Source: Pseudomonas sp. TH10
GTDB lineage: Bacteria; Pseudomonadota; Gammaproteobacteria; Pseudomonadales; Pseudomonadaceae
Assembly (NCBI RefSeq): GCF_016651255.1
Contig: NZ_JAEKEG010000076.1
Location: 1-49,554 of the forward strand
Direction: 5' to 3'
Length of the DNA: 49,554 bases
The notes under the pieces were generated by a model, which saw nothing but the letters and a program-made list of their open reading frames with translations, was not told the DNA's origin and ran no database searches. Shown piece by piece: positions 30,913-39,513 of this stretch (within the stretch, counting starts at the first letter, position 1; the number at the start of each line of letters is the position of its first letter). The translations under genes were made by a program, and so were the position numbers.

Positions 30913-31191
30913 TCAGCGCACTACCCCCCGAGCGTGGTGCGAAGGCCGTGCCGGCTGCGCGGTAGTGGCGCGGTTGAGCAGGTGGTCGGCCAGCACGTCG
31001 TTGAGAAAGCGGAACTGGTCGTTCAGGCCGACCACTTCGTTACTGAAGTGATTGGCGGCGGCCGGCATCAGCAGGTCTTCAAACTGTTTGTCGAACACCA
31101 GCGCGAACACTTTGCGCGATACCACTTGCTGGGAATAGTAGTTATTGCCAAACACCGGAAAGCTCACGGAGAGGGTGACGGGGTGGATCAT
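30913..31191 (-). CDS. Hypothetical protein, 92 residues
   Basis: The product starts MIHPVTLSVSFPVFGNNYYS and has no recognised family, signal peptide or membrane segment. Charged and hydrophobic residues are spread through it (FDKQFEDLLM, FRFLNDVLADHLL), as in a small folded protein. The start at 31191 is supported by GAGGAG eight bases before it and by a four-base overlap (ATGA) with the stop of the 30-residue gene upstream. The long frame beyond this start is an antisense shadow of the lipoprotein gene. It ends four bases from the LysR-type gene on the other strand. Confidence 0.65.
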   Translation of the reverse strand: MIHPVTLSVSFPVFGNNYYSQQVVSRKVFALVFDKQFEDLLMPAAANHFSNEVVGLNDQFRFLNDVLADHLLNRATTAQPARPSHHARGVVR

Positions 31192-31280
31192 GACGGTTGC
31201 TCCTCGGACAATACGAGCCAGGAAAAAATGCTCAGCGTGACGGCCGTCAGGGCCAGGCAGGTCAGGAGATGAATCAACAT
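31188..31280 (-). CDS. Small membrane peptide, 30 residues
   Basis: This peptide has a single hydrophobic helix (LIHLLTCLALTAVTLSIFSW) and a short acidic-polar tail (VLSEEQPS). GGAGG lies eight bases before its ATG, and its stop overlaps the start of the 92-residue gene (ATGA). The ribosome site and the overlap are the evidence that it is real. The pair looks like a two-gene unit made of a small membrane peptide and a soluble partner. No homologue is recognised. Confidence 0.6.
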   Translation of the reverse strand: MLIHLLTCLALTAVTLSIFSWLVLSEEQPS

Positions 31281-31412
31281 GATGGGCCCCTCCGGTATGG
31301 GGTGATGGCTTGATGGGATTGATCCTACGCTGACGAAATTTTTGCGGAAGGCATTCGCCGCGATGGTGGTTATCGATGGGAATGATGGTCGGTCTTGGCG
31401 GTGTACTGACCG

Positions 31413-31528
31413 ACGCCCTCGCGGGCAAGCCCGGCTCCCACAGGGATGTCCGCCGTACACAACTGCTGCGTTCGCCATCAACCCCTGTGGGAGCGGCGGT
31501 GCGACGATTAGGGTTGCCCGCGATGGCG
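31413..31528. repeat. REP pair (GTGGGAGC type)
   Basis: Facing half-sites GCGGGCAAGCCCGGCTCCCA (left) and CCTGTGGGAGCGGCGGTGCG (right, continuing to GCCCGCGATGG) are separated by about 40 bases. The pair fills much of the 364-base gap between the small membrane peptide gene and the lipoprotein gene. No other element was recognised in that gap. Confidence 0.75.
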
Positions 31529-31644
31529 GTGCTGAAAGTAAAAACGATCTGAAGGCGCACGCCACCGCCGCCTATACTCAAACCACAGTCCCTGCGAGCG
31601 CCGAGCATCCTGTTTGGCCTCGCGTTTGTCAGGAAGCCGCGACC

Positions 31645-32727
31645 TTGAACCTGCGTTCGCTGATCGTCGCCGTGCTGTTGGTCGTGGCGGGATGCGCCAC
31701 GCCTGAGCGCGCGCCTGTCAGACAACCCCCGATCATCGTGGCGCAGGCCACCTGGCAACAGGTGGATCGAGAGATTGTGGCGGCTTCCCGCTCGGCCACC
31801 GAGCAGGTCAAGCTGTTCGCCCGTGGCTCGATGGAACATTGGCGCATTCGTGTCTATGAGCAAACTGAAGAAAATTTCATCCCGTGGTTCAGCAGCTACT
31901 GGACCCAGGAATGGATGTCGATGAAGGTCAGCTGGTACACCATCAGCGCCAAGGGAGAGCAGGACGCCTCGGCCAAGCGCCTCGCGCAGTACCTGCTTGA
32001 TGAATACCAGGAAAGGGTGCTGGCGCCGGTGGCCGTCGAGGTCGACCCGGATGCGATTCTGCATCAGGCCACCGAGTTCTACGTGCAGCTCATGGGCCAG
32101 CAGCTGCAGGTGATTGCCCAGCGTCATCGCGTGCCCATGGACCAGCTCAACGCCCGCGCCAACAAGATCCCGGCCATTGCCCTGGGCCCACCGGCGGCGC
32201 GGGACGCTTCGCTTTACCAGGTCATTCACACCGACCTCAATACGCTGCCGGCGTATTCGGCGCTGATCGAAAAAATTCACGTCGCCGGTGGCGACAAGGG
32301 CGTGGGTTCGACTGACACGGCCATGGCGCCCGTGGCCAAGCGTGCCAGTCAACGCATGGAGGCCGAAATGGCCCCGCGCGGCGCCGCCAGTGCCGTGGCC
32401 GCAGCCGCCGGCAAGCTGGCGGGAGGCTTGATCACGGTGGGGGTGGCGGGCATACGCGCAATCATCCGGGCCAACGACCGCCCCGACAGCGAGGCGCTGA
32501 TCCGCAATAGCCTGGGCAACACCTTCGACAAGGCCTGGCAGAAGCTGGTGCAGAACCCGACGACCGGAGTGATGGCCGGCACCTTGTACATGGCGGGGCA
32601 GGTGGAGGGGAACCTTGGCGGGAGGGTCGAACAGCCGTCGGTCGGATCCCAAGGCGCAGCTGTCGACTGGAGCCCGACGGAATCGACTAGCCAGCAGCTC
32701 GACCCTCTACCCCCGGCAGGAGAATAA
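31645..32727 (+). CDS. Lipoprotein of unknown function, TTG start
   Basis: This 360-residue protein starts at TTG 31645 (LNLRSLIVAVLLVVAGC), giving a lipobox VAGC with Cys17; AGGA lies ten bases before. The long open frame upstream of this point lacks any protein-like features. The body contains EENFIPWFSSYWTQEWMSMK, an alanine- and glycine-rich segment around GAASAVAAAAGKLAGG (about residues 250-275) that may be a membrane-inserting helix, and a polar tail. It is followed two bases later by the DUF1428 gene, so the two are probably co-transcribed. No family function is known to me. Confidence 0.75.
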   Translation: MNLRSLIVAVLLVVAGCATPERAPVRQPPIIVAQATWQQVDREIVAASRSATEQVKLFARGSMEHWRIRVYEQTEENFIPWFSSYWTQEWMSMKVSWYTISAKGEQDASAKRLAQYLLDEYQERVLAPVAVEVDPDAILHQATEFYVQLMGQQLQVIAQRHRVPMDQLNARANKIPAIALGPPAARDASLYQVIHTDLNTLPAYSALIEKIHVAGGDKGVGSTDTAMAPVAKRASQRMEAEMAPRGAASAVAAAAGKLAGGLITVGVAGIRAIIRANDRPDSEALIRNSLGNTFDKAWQKLVQNPTTGVMAGTLYMAGQVEGNLGGRVEQPSVGSQGAAVDWSPTESTSQQLDPLPPAGE

Positions 32728-32729
32728 CC

Positions 32730-33083
32730 ATGTCTTACGTTGATGGCTTGATCGCTGCAGTACCCACCGCCAATCGTGAAAAATTCAGGAAGCACGCCGA
32801 GTCGGCCGCGGTCATTTTCAAGGAAAACGGTGCCTTGAGCGTTGTTGAATGCTGGGGTGATGACGTGCCCGACGGCAAGGTCACGTCGTTCCCCATGGCG
32901 GTGAAACTCAAGGAGGACGAAACCGTGGTGTTTTCCTGGATCGTCTGGCCGGACAAGGCCACCCGCGATGCCGGCATGAACAAGCTTATGTCCGACCCGC
33001 GCATGCAGCCGGACGTCAACCCGATGCCGTTCGACGGCCAGCGCATGGTGTTCGGCGGATTTAACATGATCGTGCAGGCCTGA
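32730..33083 (+). CDS. DUF1428 family protein (YbaA-like)
   Basis: This 117-residue protein begins MSYVDGLIAAVPTANREKF, the DUF1428 N-terminus, and carries VVECWGDDVPDGKVTSFPMA, FSWIVWPDKATRDAG and the C-terminal PFDGQRMVFGGF that define the family. These are small alpha-beta barrel-like proteins of unknown role. The ribosome site (ggaggag-like caggagaa) lies within the end of the lipoprotein gene. Confidence 0.9.
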   Translation: MSYVDGLIAAVPTANREKFRKHAESAAVIFKENGALSVVECWGDDVPDGKVTSFPMAVKLKEDETVVFSWIVWPDKATRDAGMNKLMSDPRMQPDVNPMPFDGQRMVFGGFNMIVQA

Positions 33084-33097
33084 GGCCCGGCGCAGGG

Positions 33098-33292
33098 TCA
33101 CTCCGCCGACGGGGTGATCCTGCAGCTCTTGCGGTTGCGGATCTCGATGTCCGTAGGGCGCTCTTTGATAAACTCAAAACGCGGTTCACCTTCGCTATAG
33201 TGGACCAGCCATCCCCAGTCCAGCTCGGACTCGTCCTGACCCGGCCGCGGTGGCATTGCCCACCAGGGTTCCTTGCTGATGATCTCTCGCAT
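33098..33292 (-). CDS. Small hypothetical protein, 64 residues
   Basis: The sequence begins MREIISKEPWWAMPPRPGQD and is acidic and soluble, with no motif known to me. GGGAGCGGG precedes the ATG at 33292. It lies in its own frame between the DUF1428 gene and the ThpR gene, with no overlap, which supports it as real. Confidence 0.65.
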   Translation of the reverse strand: MREIISKEPWWAMPPRPGQDESELDWGWLVHYSEGEPRFEFIKERPTDIEIRNRKSCRITPSAE

Positions 33293-33352
33293 GACCCGCT
33301 CCCGTTGATGGGGTTGTCTGAACTATAACTTGCCTATCAGGAGCTGCCAGGC

Positions 33353-33892
33353 ATGAGCGACGAAGCCCACGAGCCGACCAAGCGGCTGTTTTTCGCCCTG
33401 GACTGTGCACCTGCCCAGCGCAAGGCCATCGCCCAATGGCGCAGCGCGCTGCAATTGAGGACCGGGCGCCCGGTGCCAGCGGAAAATTTTCACCTGACGC
33501 TGCTGTTTCTCGGTTCGGTCAGCGTGGCGCAGATCGCCGAGATCTGCACGGCGGCTGGCAAGGTTGCGGTGCCGGATGAGCCCCTGCGGGTTGAACTTGA
33601 TCGCCTGGATGCCTGGCGCCGGGCCGGCGCGCTGGTGCTGGCGTCGGAGCAGGCACCTGCGCCGTTGCTGCGCCTGGTGTATGGGCTGGAACAGGCGATG
33701 CTGCCGTTCGGACTGGAGAATGCGCCGAAGGAGTTCCGCCCGCACCTGACGCTGATGCGCGATTACCGGGGGCAAGAGCCCGAGTCGGAGACGCCGCCGG
33801 CGTTTTTTCTGCGGGCTGATCGATTCGTTTTGTTTGAGTCCCACAAGGGGCGTTATCGGGCGCTGGCCGACTGGCCGTTCGGCGGCGCATAA
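33353..33892 (+). CDS. thpR: RNA 2',3'-cyclic phosphodiesterase ThpR
   Basis: This 179-residue protein of the 2H phosphoesterase family has both HxTx motifs: HLTL at His47 and HLTL at His131. The N-terminal RLFFALDCA and the LFLGSV segment after the first motif are typical of ThpR (older name LigT). The enzyme hydrolyses 2',3'-cyclic phosphate ends of RNA and shows RNA ligase activity in vitro in the family. A stem-loop follows at 33895. Confidence 0.93.
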   Translation: MSDEAHEPTKRLFFALDCAPAQRKAIAQWRSALQLRTGRPVPAENFHLTLLFLGSVSVAQIAEICTAAGKVAVPDEPLRVELDRLDAWRRAGALVLASEQAPAPLLRLVYGLEQAMLPFGLENAPKEFRPHLTLMRDYRGQEPESETPPAFFLRADRFVLFESHKGRYRALADWPFGGA

Positions 33893-33894
33893 AA

Positions 33895-33912
33895 AGGCGC
33901 CCGAGGGCGCCT
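33895..33912 (+). terminator. Stem-loop after ThpR gene
   Basis: AGGCGCC pairs with GGCGCCT (7 bp, CGAG loop) three bases after the stop. There is an A run before but no T run after, so termination strength is uncertain. Confidence 0.5.
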
Positions 33913-34016
33913 GAAGTTCACCTGAGCCGAGGGAGCCAGGTGATGCCGTTCTTCATGAAAGAAATGCAGCGGTGGTGAGGCGCTGCCGGAACGGAAAATT
34001 TTTGCCGCAGATACCC

Positions 34017-34099
34017 GTAGGAGCTGCCGAAGGCTGCGATCTTTTGATCTGTTGTGCTCTTATCAAGATCAAAAGATCGCAGCCTGTGGCAGCTCCTAC
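34017..34099. repeat. REPIN copy 1 (GTAGGAGCTGC family)
   Basis: Inverted halves GTAGGAGCTGCCGAAGGCTG and its complement (right arm ending GCAGCTCCTAC) flank an AT-rich centre with AAAGATCGCAGCC arms. It lies 14 bases past the potF stop. Confidence 0.88.
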
Positions 34100-34112
34100 G
34101 CGAGCAGTCGTG

Positions 34113-35210
34113 TTACTTGCCGAGTTTTACCCGGGTCCAGCCGCGGGTCATGATCCGCTGAGTGGCAATCGGCTGATCCGGCACTGCATACAGCGTCGCC
34201 ATCACCGCTTGCGACGGGTACGAGCCCGGGTCGTTGCGGATCGCTTCATCCACCAATGGCGTGGCCGCCGAGTTGGCGTTGCTGTAGCCGTTGCTGTTGG
34301 TGATCTCGGCGATGATGTCCGGGCGCATCAGGAAATCCATGAACAGGTACGCGTTGTCGACGTTGGCGGCATCGCGCGGGATGGCGACCATGTCGTAAAA
34401 GCTGCCGGCGCCTTCCTTGGGAATGCTGTAGTCGATCTTCACGTCGTTACCCGATTCCACGGCGCGGGCCTTGGCCTGCAGCACGTCGCCGGAGTAGCCG
34501 ACCGCCACACAGATATTGCCGTTGGCGAGATCCGAGATGTACTTCGAGGAATGGAAGTACGCCACGTTCGGGCGGATTTTCATGAACAGCGCTTCGGCTT
34601 CCTTGATGTGCGCCGGGTCCTTGTCGCTCACCGGATAGCCCAGATAGTGCAGGGCGGCCGGGATCATTTCGGTCGGCGAATCGAGGAAACTGATGCCACA
34701 TGCTTTCAGCTTCTCGGCGTTTTCCGGTTTGAACAGCAAGTCCCAGGAATTGGTCGGGGCATTGGCGCCGAGCACTTCCTTGACCTTCTGCGGGTTAAAG
34801 CCGATGCCGATCGAGCCCCACATGTACGGGAACGCGTGAGCGTTGTCCGGATCACTGGCGGCGGCGTTTTTCAGCAGCACCGGGTTGAGATTCTTCCAGT
34901 TCGGCAGCTTCGATTTGTCCAGCGTCTGATAGACGCCGGCCTTGATCTGTTTGGCCAGGAAACTGTTGGATGGCACGACCAGGTCGTAGCCGGATTTGCC
35001 CGCCAGCAACCGCGCCTCAAGGGTTTCGTTGCTGTCGAAGACATCGTAGGTCACGCGGATGCCGGTCTCGTCTTCGAACTTCTTGACGGTGTCCGGGGCG
35101 ATGTAATCGGACCAGTTATAAACACGCAGCACTTTGTCGTTGGCTTGGGCGCCCATGACCATTGCGCCCATTAAGGACAGTGTCAGCAGAGTCCTGCCAA
35201 ACATTTTCAT
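34113..35210 (-). CDS. potF: Putrescine/polyamine-binding periplasmic protein (PotF/SpuD-like)
   Basis: This 365-residue binding protein has a signal peptide ([25 protein letters not shown], cleavage after residue 23) and the family start [20 protein letters not shown]. Other PotF features are [28 protein letters not shown], and [19 protein letters not shown] precedes the ATG at 35210 by seven bases; a longer frame to 35258 lacks such a site. It lies downstream of potGHI but is separated from potI by a REPIN and a short tandem repeat. It would deliver putrescine to PotGHI. Putrescine or spermidine preference cannot be settled here. Confidence 0.92.
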   Translation of the reverse strand: MKMFGRTLLTLSLMGAMVMGAQANDKVLRVYNWSDYIAPDTVKKFEDETGIRVTYDVFDSNETLEARLLAGKSGYDLVVPSNSFLAKQIKAGVYQTLDKSKLPNWKNLNPVLLKNAAASDPDNAHAFPYMWGSIGIGFNPQKVKEVLGANAPTNSWDLLFKPENAEKLKACGISFLDSPTEMIPAALHYLGYPVSDKDPAHIKEAEALFMKIRPNVAYFHSSKYISDLANGNICVAVGYSGDVLQAKARAVESGNDVKIDYSIPKEGAGSFYDMVAIPRDAANVDNAYLFMDFLMRPDIIAEITNSNGYSNANSAATPLVDEAIRNDPGSYPSQAVMATLYAVPDQPIATQRIMTRGWTRVKLGK

Positions 35211-35300
35211 CGGTACAACTCCATTCTTCTTATTCAAGTACGCAAAGCAACATTGCAATCAACCTAAAACCGTCCGCCGACGTCCCCGTCACTCCGCAGG

Positions 35301-35340
35301 ACCCCGCCGGACCCTCTCGGACCCCGCCGGACCCTGTAGG
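35301..35340. repeat. 20-bp tandem repeat, two copies
   Basis: ACCCCGCCGGACCCTCTCGG (35301-35320) is followed directly by ACCCCGCCGGACCCTGTAGG (35321-35340), differing at two places. The second copy runs into the REPIN arm at 35335. Confidence 0.8.
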
Positions 35341-35422
35341 AGCTGTCGAGTGAAACGAGGCTGCGATCTTTTGATTTTAAAAAAGCAAGATCAAAAGATC
35401 GCAGCGTGCCGCAGCTCCTACA
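35335..35422. repeat. REPIN copy 2 (GTAGGAGCTG family)
   Basis: The left arm TGTAGGAGCTGTCGAGTGAA is diverged; the right arm ends CCGCAGCTCCTACA. Inner arms GATCTTTTGATTTT and AAGATCAAAAGATCGCAG form the stem. The repeat ends one base before the potI stop codon (35423-35425), so it sits inside the potGHI-potF transcript. Confidence 0.85.
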
Positions 35423-36304
35423 TCAAGCGGTGGCACCCGCCATTCGCTTACCAGGCTGCCACGACTCGCTGGCCGTCTGGTCCATCGCTTCCTGGATCGC
35501 GCGTTTGCGGTTGGCTTCTGCCCGGCGGCCGAAGTACCAGACCAGGAAGGTCACCAGCGACACCGCCAGCAGAATCAGGCTCGCGACCGCGTTGATCTCA
35601 GGCTTCACGCCCAGACGCACCGCCGAGAACACTTCCATCGGCAAAGTCGTAGACCCCGGACCAGACACGAAGCTCGCCAACACCAGGTCATCCAGCGACA
35701 AGGCGAACGACATCATCCCGCCCGCCGCCAGCGACGGCGCGATCATCGGAATGGTGATCAGGAAAAACACCTTGAACGGCTTCGCACCGAGATCCATCGC
35801 CGCTTCTTCAATCGACAGGTCCAGCTCACGCAGGCGGGCGGAGACTACCACCGCCACATAGGCGGCACAAAACGTGGTGTGGGCGATCCAGATGGTGACA
35901 ATGCCACGTTCCTGCGGCCAGCCGATCAGTTGCGCCATCGCCACGAACAGCAGCAACAGCGACAGGCCGGTAATCACTTCCGGCATCACCAACGGCGCCG
36001 TCACCAGGCCACCAAACAGCGTGCGACCCTTGAAGCGTGTAACGCGAGTCAGCACGAATGCCGCCAGCGTACCCAGTGCCACCGCCGCAATTGCCGTGTA
36101 GCAGGCGATTTCCAGCGAGCGCACCACCGAGCCCATCAGTTGCGTGTTGTCGAGCAAACCGACGTACCACTTCACCGACCAGCCGCCCCACACCGTTACC
36201 AATTTCGAGGCGTTGAACGAGTAGATCACCAGAATCAGCATCGGCAGATAAATGAACATCAAACCGAAGATCAGCATGAACTTGGAAAAACCGAAGCGTT
36301 TCAT
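35423..36304 (-). CDS. potI: Polyamine ABC permease PotI-like
   Basis: This 293-residue permease has six predicted TM helices and starts MKRFGFSKFMLIFGLMFIYL. Family features are WGGWSVKWYVGLLDN, GLVTAPLVMPEVITGLSLLL and the EAA loop EEAAMDLGAKPFKVFFLITI with PMIAPSLAAGGM. The start overlaps the potH stop (36301-36304). It pairs with PotH in the inner membrane for putrescine uptake. Confidence 0.93.
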   Translation of the reverse strand: MKRFGFSKFMLIFGLMFIYLPMLILVIYSFNASKLVTVWGGWSVKWYVGLLDNTQLMGSVVRSLEIACYTAIAAVALGTLAAFVLTRVTRFKGRTLFGGLVTAPLVMPEVITGLSLLLLFVAMAQLIGWPQERGIVTIWIAHTTFCAAYVAVVVSARLRELDLSIEEAAMDLGAKPFKVFFLITIPMIAPSLAAGGMMSFALSLDDLVLASFVSGPGSTTLPMEVFSAVRLGVKPEINAVASLILLAVSLVTFLVWYFGRRAEANRKRAIQEAMDQTASESWQPGKRMAGATA

Positions 36305-37215
36305 CCCCGTGCCTCCATCTCTTTGGCCTGGCTGCGGTTGAACAGCAGAATCGGCACGATCAGGATCAACAGCATCACTACCGCCAGCGCGGACGCCACC
36401 GGCCAGTCGCGGTTATTGAAGAACTCTTGCCACAGCACGCGACCGATCATCAGCGTTTCCGGGCCACCCAGCAGTTCCGGAATCACGAACTCACCCACCA
36501 CCGGGATGAACACCAGCATGCAACCGGCAATAATGCCGTTCTTGGCCAGCGGCACGGTGATTTTCCAGAAGTTGTTGAAGTTGCTCGAACCCAGATCCGA
36601 CGCGGCTTCCAGCAGGCTGCCGTCGTGCTTCACGAGGTTGGCATAGAGCGGCAACACCATGAACGGCAGGTAGGCATACACCACGCCGATATACACGGCG
36701 CTGTTGGTGTTGAGGATCTCGATCGGGTGATCGGTCAGCCCCGTCCACATCAGAAACGCGTTGAGCAGACCGTTGTTGCTGAGGATGCCCATCCACGCGT
36801 AAACGCGGATCAGGATCGCGGTCCAGGTTGGCATCATGATCAACAGCAGCAGGACGTTTTGCGTTTCCTTGCCGGTCTTGGTGATCGCGTAGGCCATCGG
36901 AAAACCGATCACCAGGCACATCAGGGTGCTCAGGAACGCCACCTTGAGCGAACCGAAGTAGGCCGAGATGTACAGCTCGTCCTGGGTCAGCAACGAGTAG
37001 TTGCCAAGGTTGAGCAGCAGCTGGAATTTCTGCTCGGCGAAGGTGTAGATCTCCGAGTACGGCGGAATGGCCAGGGCCGCTTCCGAGAAGCTGATCTTCA
37101 TCACCAGAAAGAACGGCAACAGGAAGAACAGGCACAACCACAGGAACGGAATGCCGATGACCAGTTTTCGCCCGCTGGGCACCAAGCGCAGGAATTGCTG
37201 ATTGAAAGTTTTCAT
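36301..37215 (-). CDS. potH: Polyamine ABC permease PotH-like
   Basis: This 304-residue permease has six predicted TM helices. It starts MKTFNQQFLRLVPSGRKLVI at 37215, whose ATG overlaps the potG stop (ATGA); the frame further out is not used. Family features are LLLLIMMPTWTAILIRVYAW and EAASDLGSSNFNNFWKITVP, the EAA loop, and GGPETLMIGRVLWQEFF. It works with PotI. Confidence 0.93.
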   Translation of the reverse strand: MKTFNQQFLRLVPSGRKLVIGIPFLWLCLFFLLPFFLVMKISFSEAALAIPPYSEIYTFAEQKFQLLLNLGNYSLLTQDELYISAYFGSLKVAFLSTLMCLVIGFPMAYAITKTGKETQNVLLLLIMMPTWTAILIRVYAWMGILSNNGLLNAFLMWTGLTDHPIEILNTNSAVYIGVVYAYLPFMVLPLYANLVKHDGSLLEAASDLGSSNFNNFWKITVPLAKNGIIAGCMLVFIPVVGEFVIPELLGGPETLMIGRVLWQEFFNNRDWPVASALAVVMLLILIVPILLFNRSQAKEMEARG

Positions 37216-38354
37216 GAGCGCAGTACCACGCCGCTGTCGTCTTCCCACCAGACGTAGACCTTGTCGTCCCAGGTCGGCCGCGCGCCACGGCGTTCGGCGT
37301 TGGCCATGAACGACTGCACGATCTTGCCGCCGGGCAATTCAACGTAGAACACCGAGTGGCCGCCGAGGTAGGCAATGTCGTGGACCTTGCCCTTGGACCA
37401 GTTGTAACGGAACTCCGGTTGGGTGGTGCTGACCAGCATTTTTTCCGGGCGGATGGCGTAGGTGATCGACTTGTCCTGGACCGAAGTGCTGACGCCGTGG
37501 CCGACGTAAATCTTCTGTTGCAAGTCCGGGCTGTGAATAATCGCGTGACCTTCGAGGTCCTCCACCACGGTGCCATCGAAGGCGTTCACGTTGCCGATGA
37601 ACTCGCAGACCATGCGGCTGACGGGCGCTTCATAGATGTCGATCGGGCTGCCGATTTGCGCAATCCAGCCCAGGTGCATGATCGCAATGCGTTCGGCCAT
37701 GGTCATGGCCTCTTCCTGGTCGTGGGTCACCATCACGCAGGTCACGCCGACGCGCTCGATGATTTGCACCAACTCCAGTTGCATCTGCGAACGCAGCTTT
37801 TTATCCAGGGCGCCCATTGGCTCGTCGAGCAGCAACAGCTTCGGACGTTTGGCCAGCGAGCGGGCGAGGGCGACGCGCTGACGCTGGCCGCCAGAAAGTT
37901 GATGCGGCTTGCGTTTGGCGTATTGGGTCATGTGCACCAGACGCAGCATCTCATCGACACGAGCGTCGATTTCGCTGGCCGGCAAACGATCCTGTTTCAA
38001 GCCGAAGGCGATGTTCTGCGCGACGGTCATGTGTGGGAACAGCGCGTAGGACTGGAACATCATGTTGATCGGCCGCTCGTACGGCGGCATGTCGGTGATG
38101 TCCACGCCGTCGAGCAGAATCCGCCCTTCAGTCGGCCGTTCGAAACCGGCGAGCATGCGTAGCAGGGTCGATTTGCCCGAACCGGAGCCGCCGAGCAGGG
38201 CGAAGATTTCACCCTGATGGATCTCCAGGGACACATCGTCCACTGCCGTGGTTTCGTCGAACTTCTTGGTGACACGATCGACTTTCACCAACACCTTTTT
38301 CGGTTGCTGATGACCTTCAAGTGCCTTCCTGTAAGTGCTGGAGGCGTTTGCCAT
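37212..38354 (-). CDS. potG: Polyamine ABC transporter ATPase PotG-like
   Basis: This 380-residue ATPase has Walker A GGSGSGKST, Q-loop FQSYALFPHM, signature LSGGQRQRVALAR, Walker B LLLLDEPMGALD and switch VTHDQEEAM, then a C-terminal TOBE-type regulatory domain (about residues 255-370, with YAIRPEKMLV). These are standard for PotG/PotA. GGGAG lies before the ATG. It is the first gene of the leftward potG-potH-potI(-potF) operon and is divergent from nothing: the 323-base gap to puuD holds a REPIN and a hairpin. Confidence 0.93.
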   Translation of the reverse strand: MANASSTYRKALEGHQQPKKVLVKVDRVTKKFDETTAVDDVSLEIHQGEIFALLGGSGSGKSTLLRMLAGFERPTEGRILLDGVDITDMPPYERPINMMFQSYALFPHMTVAQNIAFGLKQDRLPASEIDARVDEMLRLVHMTQYAKRKPHQLSGGQRQRVALARSLAKRPKLLLLDEPMGALDKKLRSQMQLELVQIIERVGVTCVMVTHDQEEAMTMAERIAIMHLGWIAQIGSPIDIYEAPVSRMVCEFIGNVNAFDGTVVEDLEGHAIIHSPDLQQKIYVGHGVSTSVQDKSITYAIRPEKMLVSTTQPEFRYNWSKGKVHDIAYLGGHSVFYVELPGGKIVQSFMANAERRGARPTWDDKVYVWWEDDSGVVLRS

Positions 38355-38443
38355 GTGAAACTCCCAACAGGTTTCAGTCGCGCGGCCAATGTGGCCGGGC
38401 TTAAGTGGATTGCAAGCCTGGGCTGTCAGCTGATGGCGACCCT

Positions 38444-38526
38444 GTAGGAGCTGCCGAAGGCTGCGATCTTTTGATCTTGATCTTAAAAAACAAAATCAAA
38501 AGATCGCAGCCTTCGGCAGCTCCTAC
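38444..38526. repeat. REPIN copy 3 (GTAGGAGCTGC family)
   Basis: GTAGGAGCTGCCGAAGGCTG and the right arm ending GGCAGCTCCTAC form a nearly perfect inverted pair with AT-rich centre. It lies upstream of potG and downstream of puuD. Confidence 0.9.
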
Positions 38527-38620
38527 GGGGATACCCCATCGGCCCTGGCTTGTTCGGCGCCGCCATCCTGGCTGCCTGGGTCGTACTTGTTGTTATCGCA
38601 GTGTGTTGTTTCACCAGTCA

Positions 38621-38642
38621 CGGGTGCGTAAAGACGCACCCG
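38621..38642 (-). terminator. Perfect stem-loop downstream of puuD
   Basis: CGGGTGCGT pairs with ACGCACCCG (9 bp, AAAG loop) 36 bases past the puuD stop on the minus strand. There is no T tract, so it may end or stabilise the puuD transcript. Confidence 0.45.
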
Positions 38643-38677
38643 CAGACTCACGGGGGCAGTAAAGAGTTGATTTCAGG

Positions 38678-39439
38678 TCAGCGAGTGTTACGCAGCACAG
38701 CCCGTTGCCGGCACGCGTTGCCAAACGCCTGGAAAATATTCAAATAAGGCGGATTCGCCAGCACCTGCCACTCCGGATGCCACTGCACCCCGAGCGCGAA
38801 CGCCGGGCTGTCCTGCACCGAAATCGCTTCGATCAAACCGTCCGGCGCAACCGCTTCGGCGCGCAGCCCGGGTGCCAGTCGATCAATGCCTTGGCTGTGA
38901 ATCGAATTGACCATGAACTCGGCGGGCAACTGCAGTGCTTCGAACACACCGCCCGGCTGGGTGGTCACGGCATGGGCCGGTGCGTATTGCACGGCCACGT
39001 CCGGGCTGTCGGCTTCACGGTGATCGAGCATGCCCGGCAGCTCATGCACCTTTTGGTGCAGGCTGCCGCCGAACGCCACGTTCATTTCCTGGAAGCCACG
39101 GCAAATGCCGAGCACTGGAACGCCCGCCGCGATGGCTGCACGTAATAAAGGAAGGGTGGTGGCATCCCGCGCCGGATCGTGATCCGTGCCGGGGGCGCTG
39201 GCCGGGCCTTGATAGTGGAAGGGTTCCACGTTCGATGGCGAGCCGGTCAGCAACAGACCGTCGAGTTGACCGAGCAGGTCTTCGATTTCAGTCAGGTTGC
39301 CAAGGGAAGGAATGACCACTGGCAGCCCATTAGCGCCAACGCTGACAGCACGTAAGTACTTGTCGCCGCTGATGTGATAGGGGTGCAGGCCAATCTGTTT
39401 GACGCACGCAGTAACGCCGATCAATGGCTTGAATGCCAT
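38678..39439 (-). CDS. puuD: Gamma-glutamyl-GABA hydrolase (class I glutamine amidotransferase), PuuD/SpuA-like
   Basis: This 253-residue protein has the class I amidotransferase catalytic Cys113 in LGICRGFQEMN and His221/Glu223 in GVQWHPEW, with the family segment LLLTGSPSNVEPFHYQG. PuuD hydrolyses gamma-glutamyl-GABA to glutamate and GABA, the last step of the Puu pathway. GAGGTG precedes the ATG at 39439. It is divergent from puuA across 282 bases. Confidence 0.92.
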   Translation of the reverse strand: MAFKPLIGVTACVKQIGLHPYHISGDKYLRAVSVGANGLPVVIPSLGNLTEIEDLLGQLDGLLLTGSPSNVEPFHYQGPASAPGTDHDPARDATTLPLLRAAIAAGVPVLGICRGFQEMNVAFGGSLHQKVHELPGMLDHREADSPDVAVQYAPAHAVTTQPGGVFEALQLPAEFMVNSIHSQGIDRLAPGLRAEAVAPDGLIEAISVQDSPAFALGVQWHPEWQVLANPPYLNIFQAFGNACRQRAVLRNTR

Positions 39440-39501
39440 TTTTATTCACCTCGAAGTTTGACACTTGAACGAGCTTTTCCGGAGCTTAGCCTCGTTGATT
39501 T

Positions 39502-39513
39502 TAATTAACAACT
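39502..39513 (+). promoter_or_regulatory. Copy 1 of a motif shared by puuD and puuA promoters
   Basis: TAATTAACAACT occurs 62 bases upstream of the puuD start. The same motif, with one change, occurs before puuA at 39697, so both may be PuuR sites. The assignment is an inference. Confidence 0.4.

Noticed and set aside
34017..34099. Long hairpin after potF taken as a terminator
   Set aside because: It is a copy of the dispersed REPIN family and has no T tract.
38550..38747. 65-residue + frame with a hydrophobic start
   Set aside because: TTG start with no ribosome site, overlaps the puuD end and the intergenic hairpin; not enough support.
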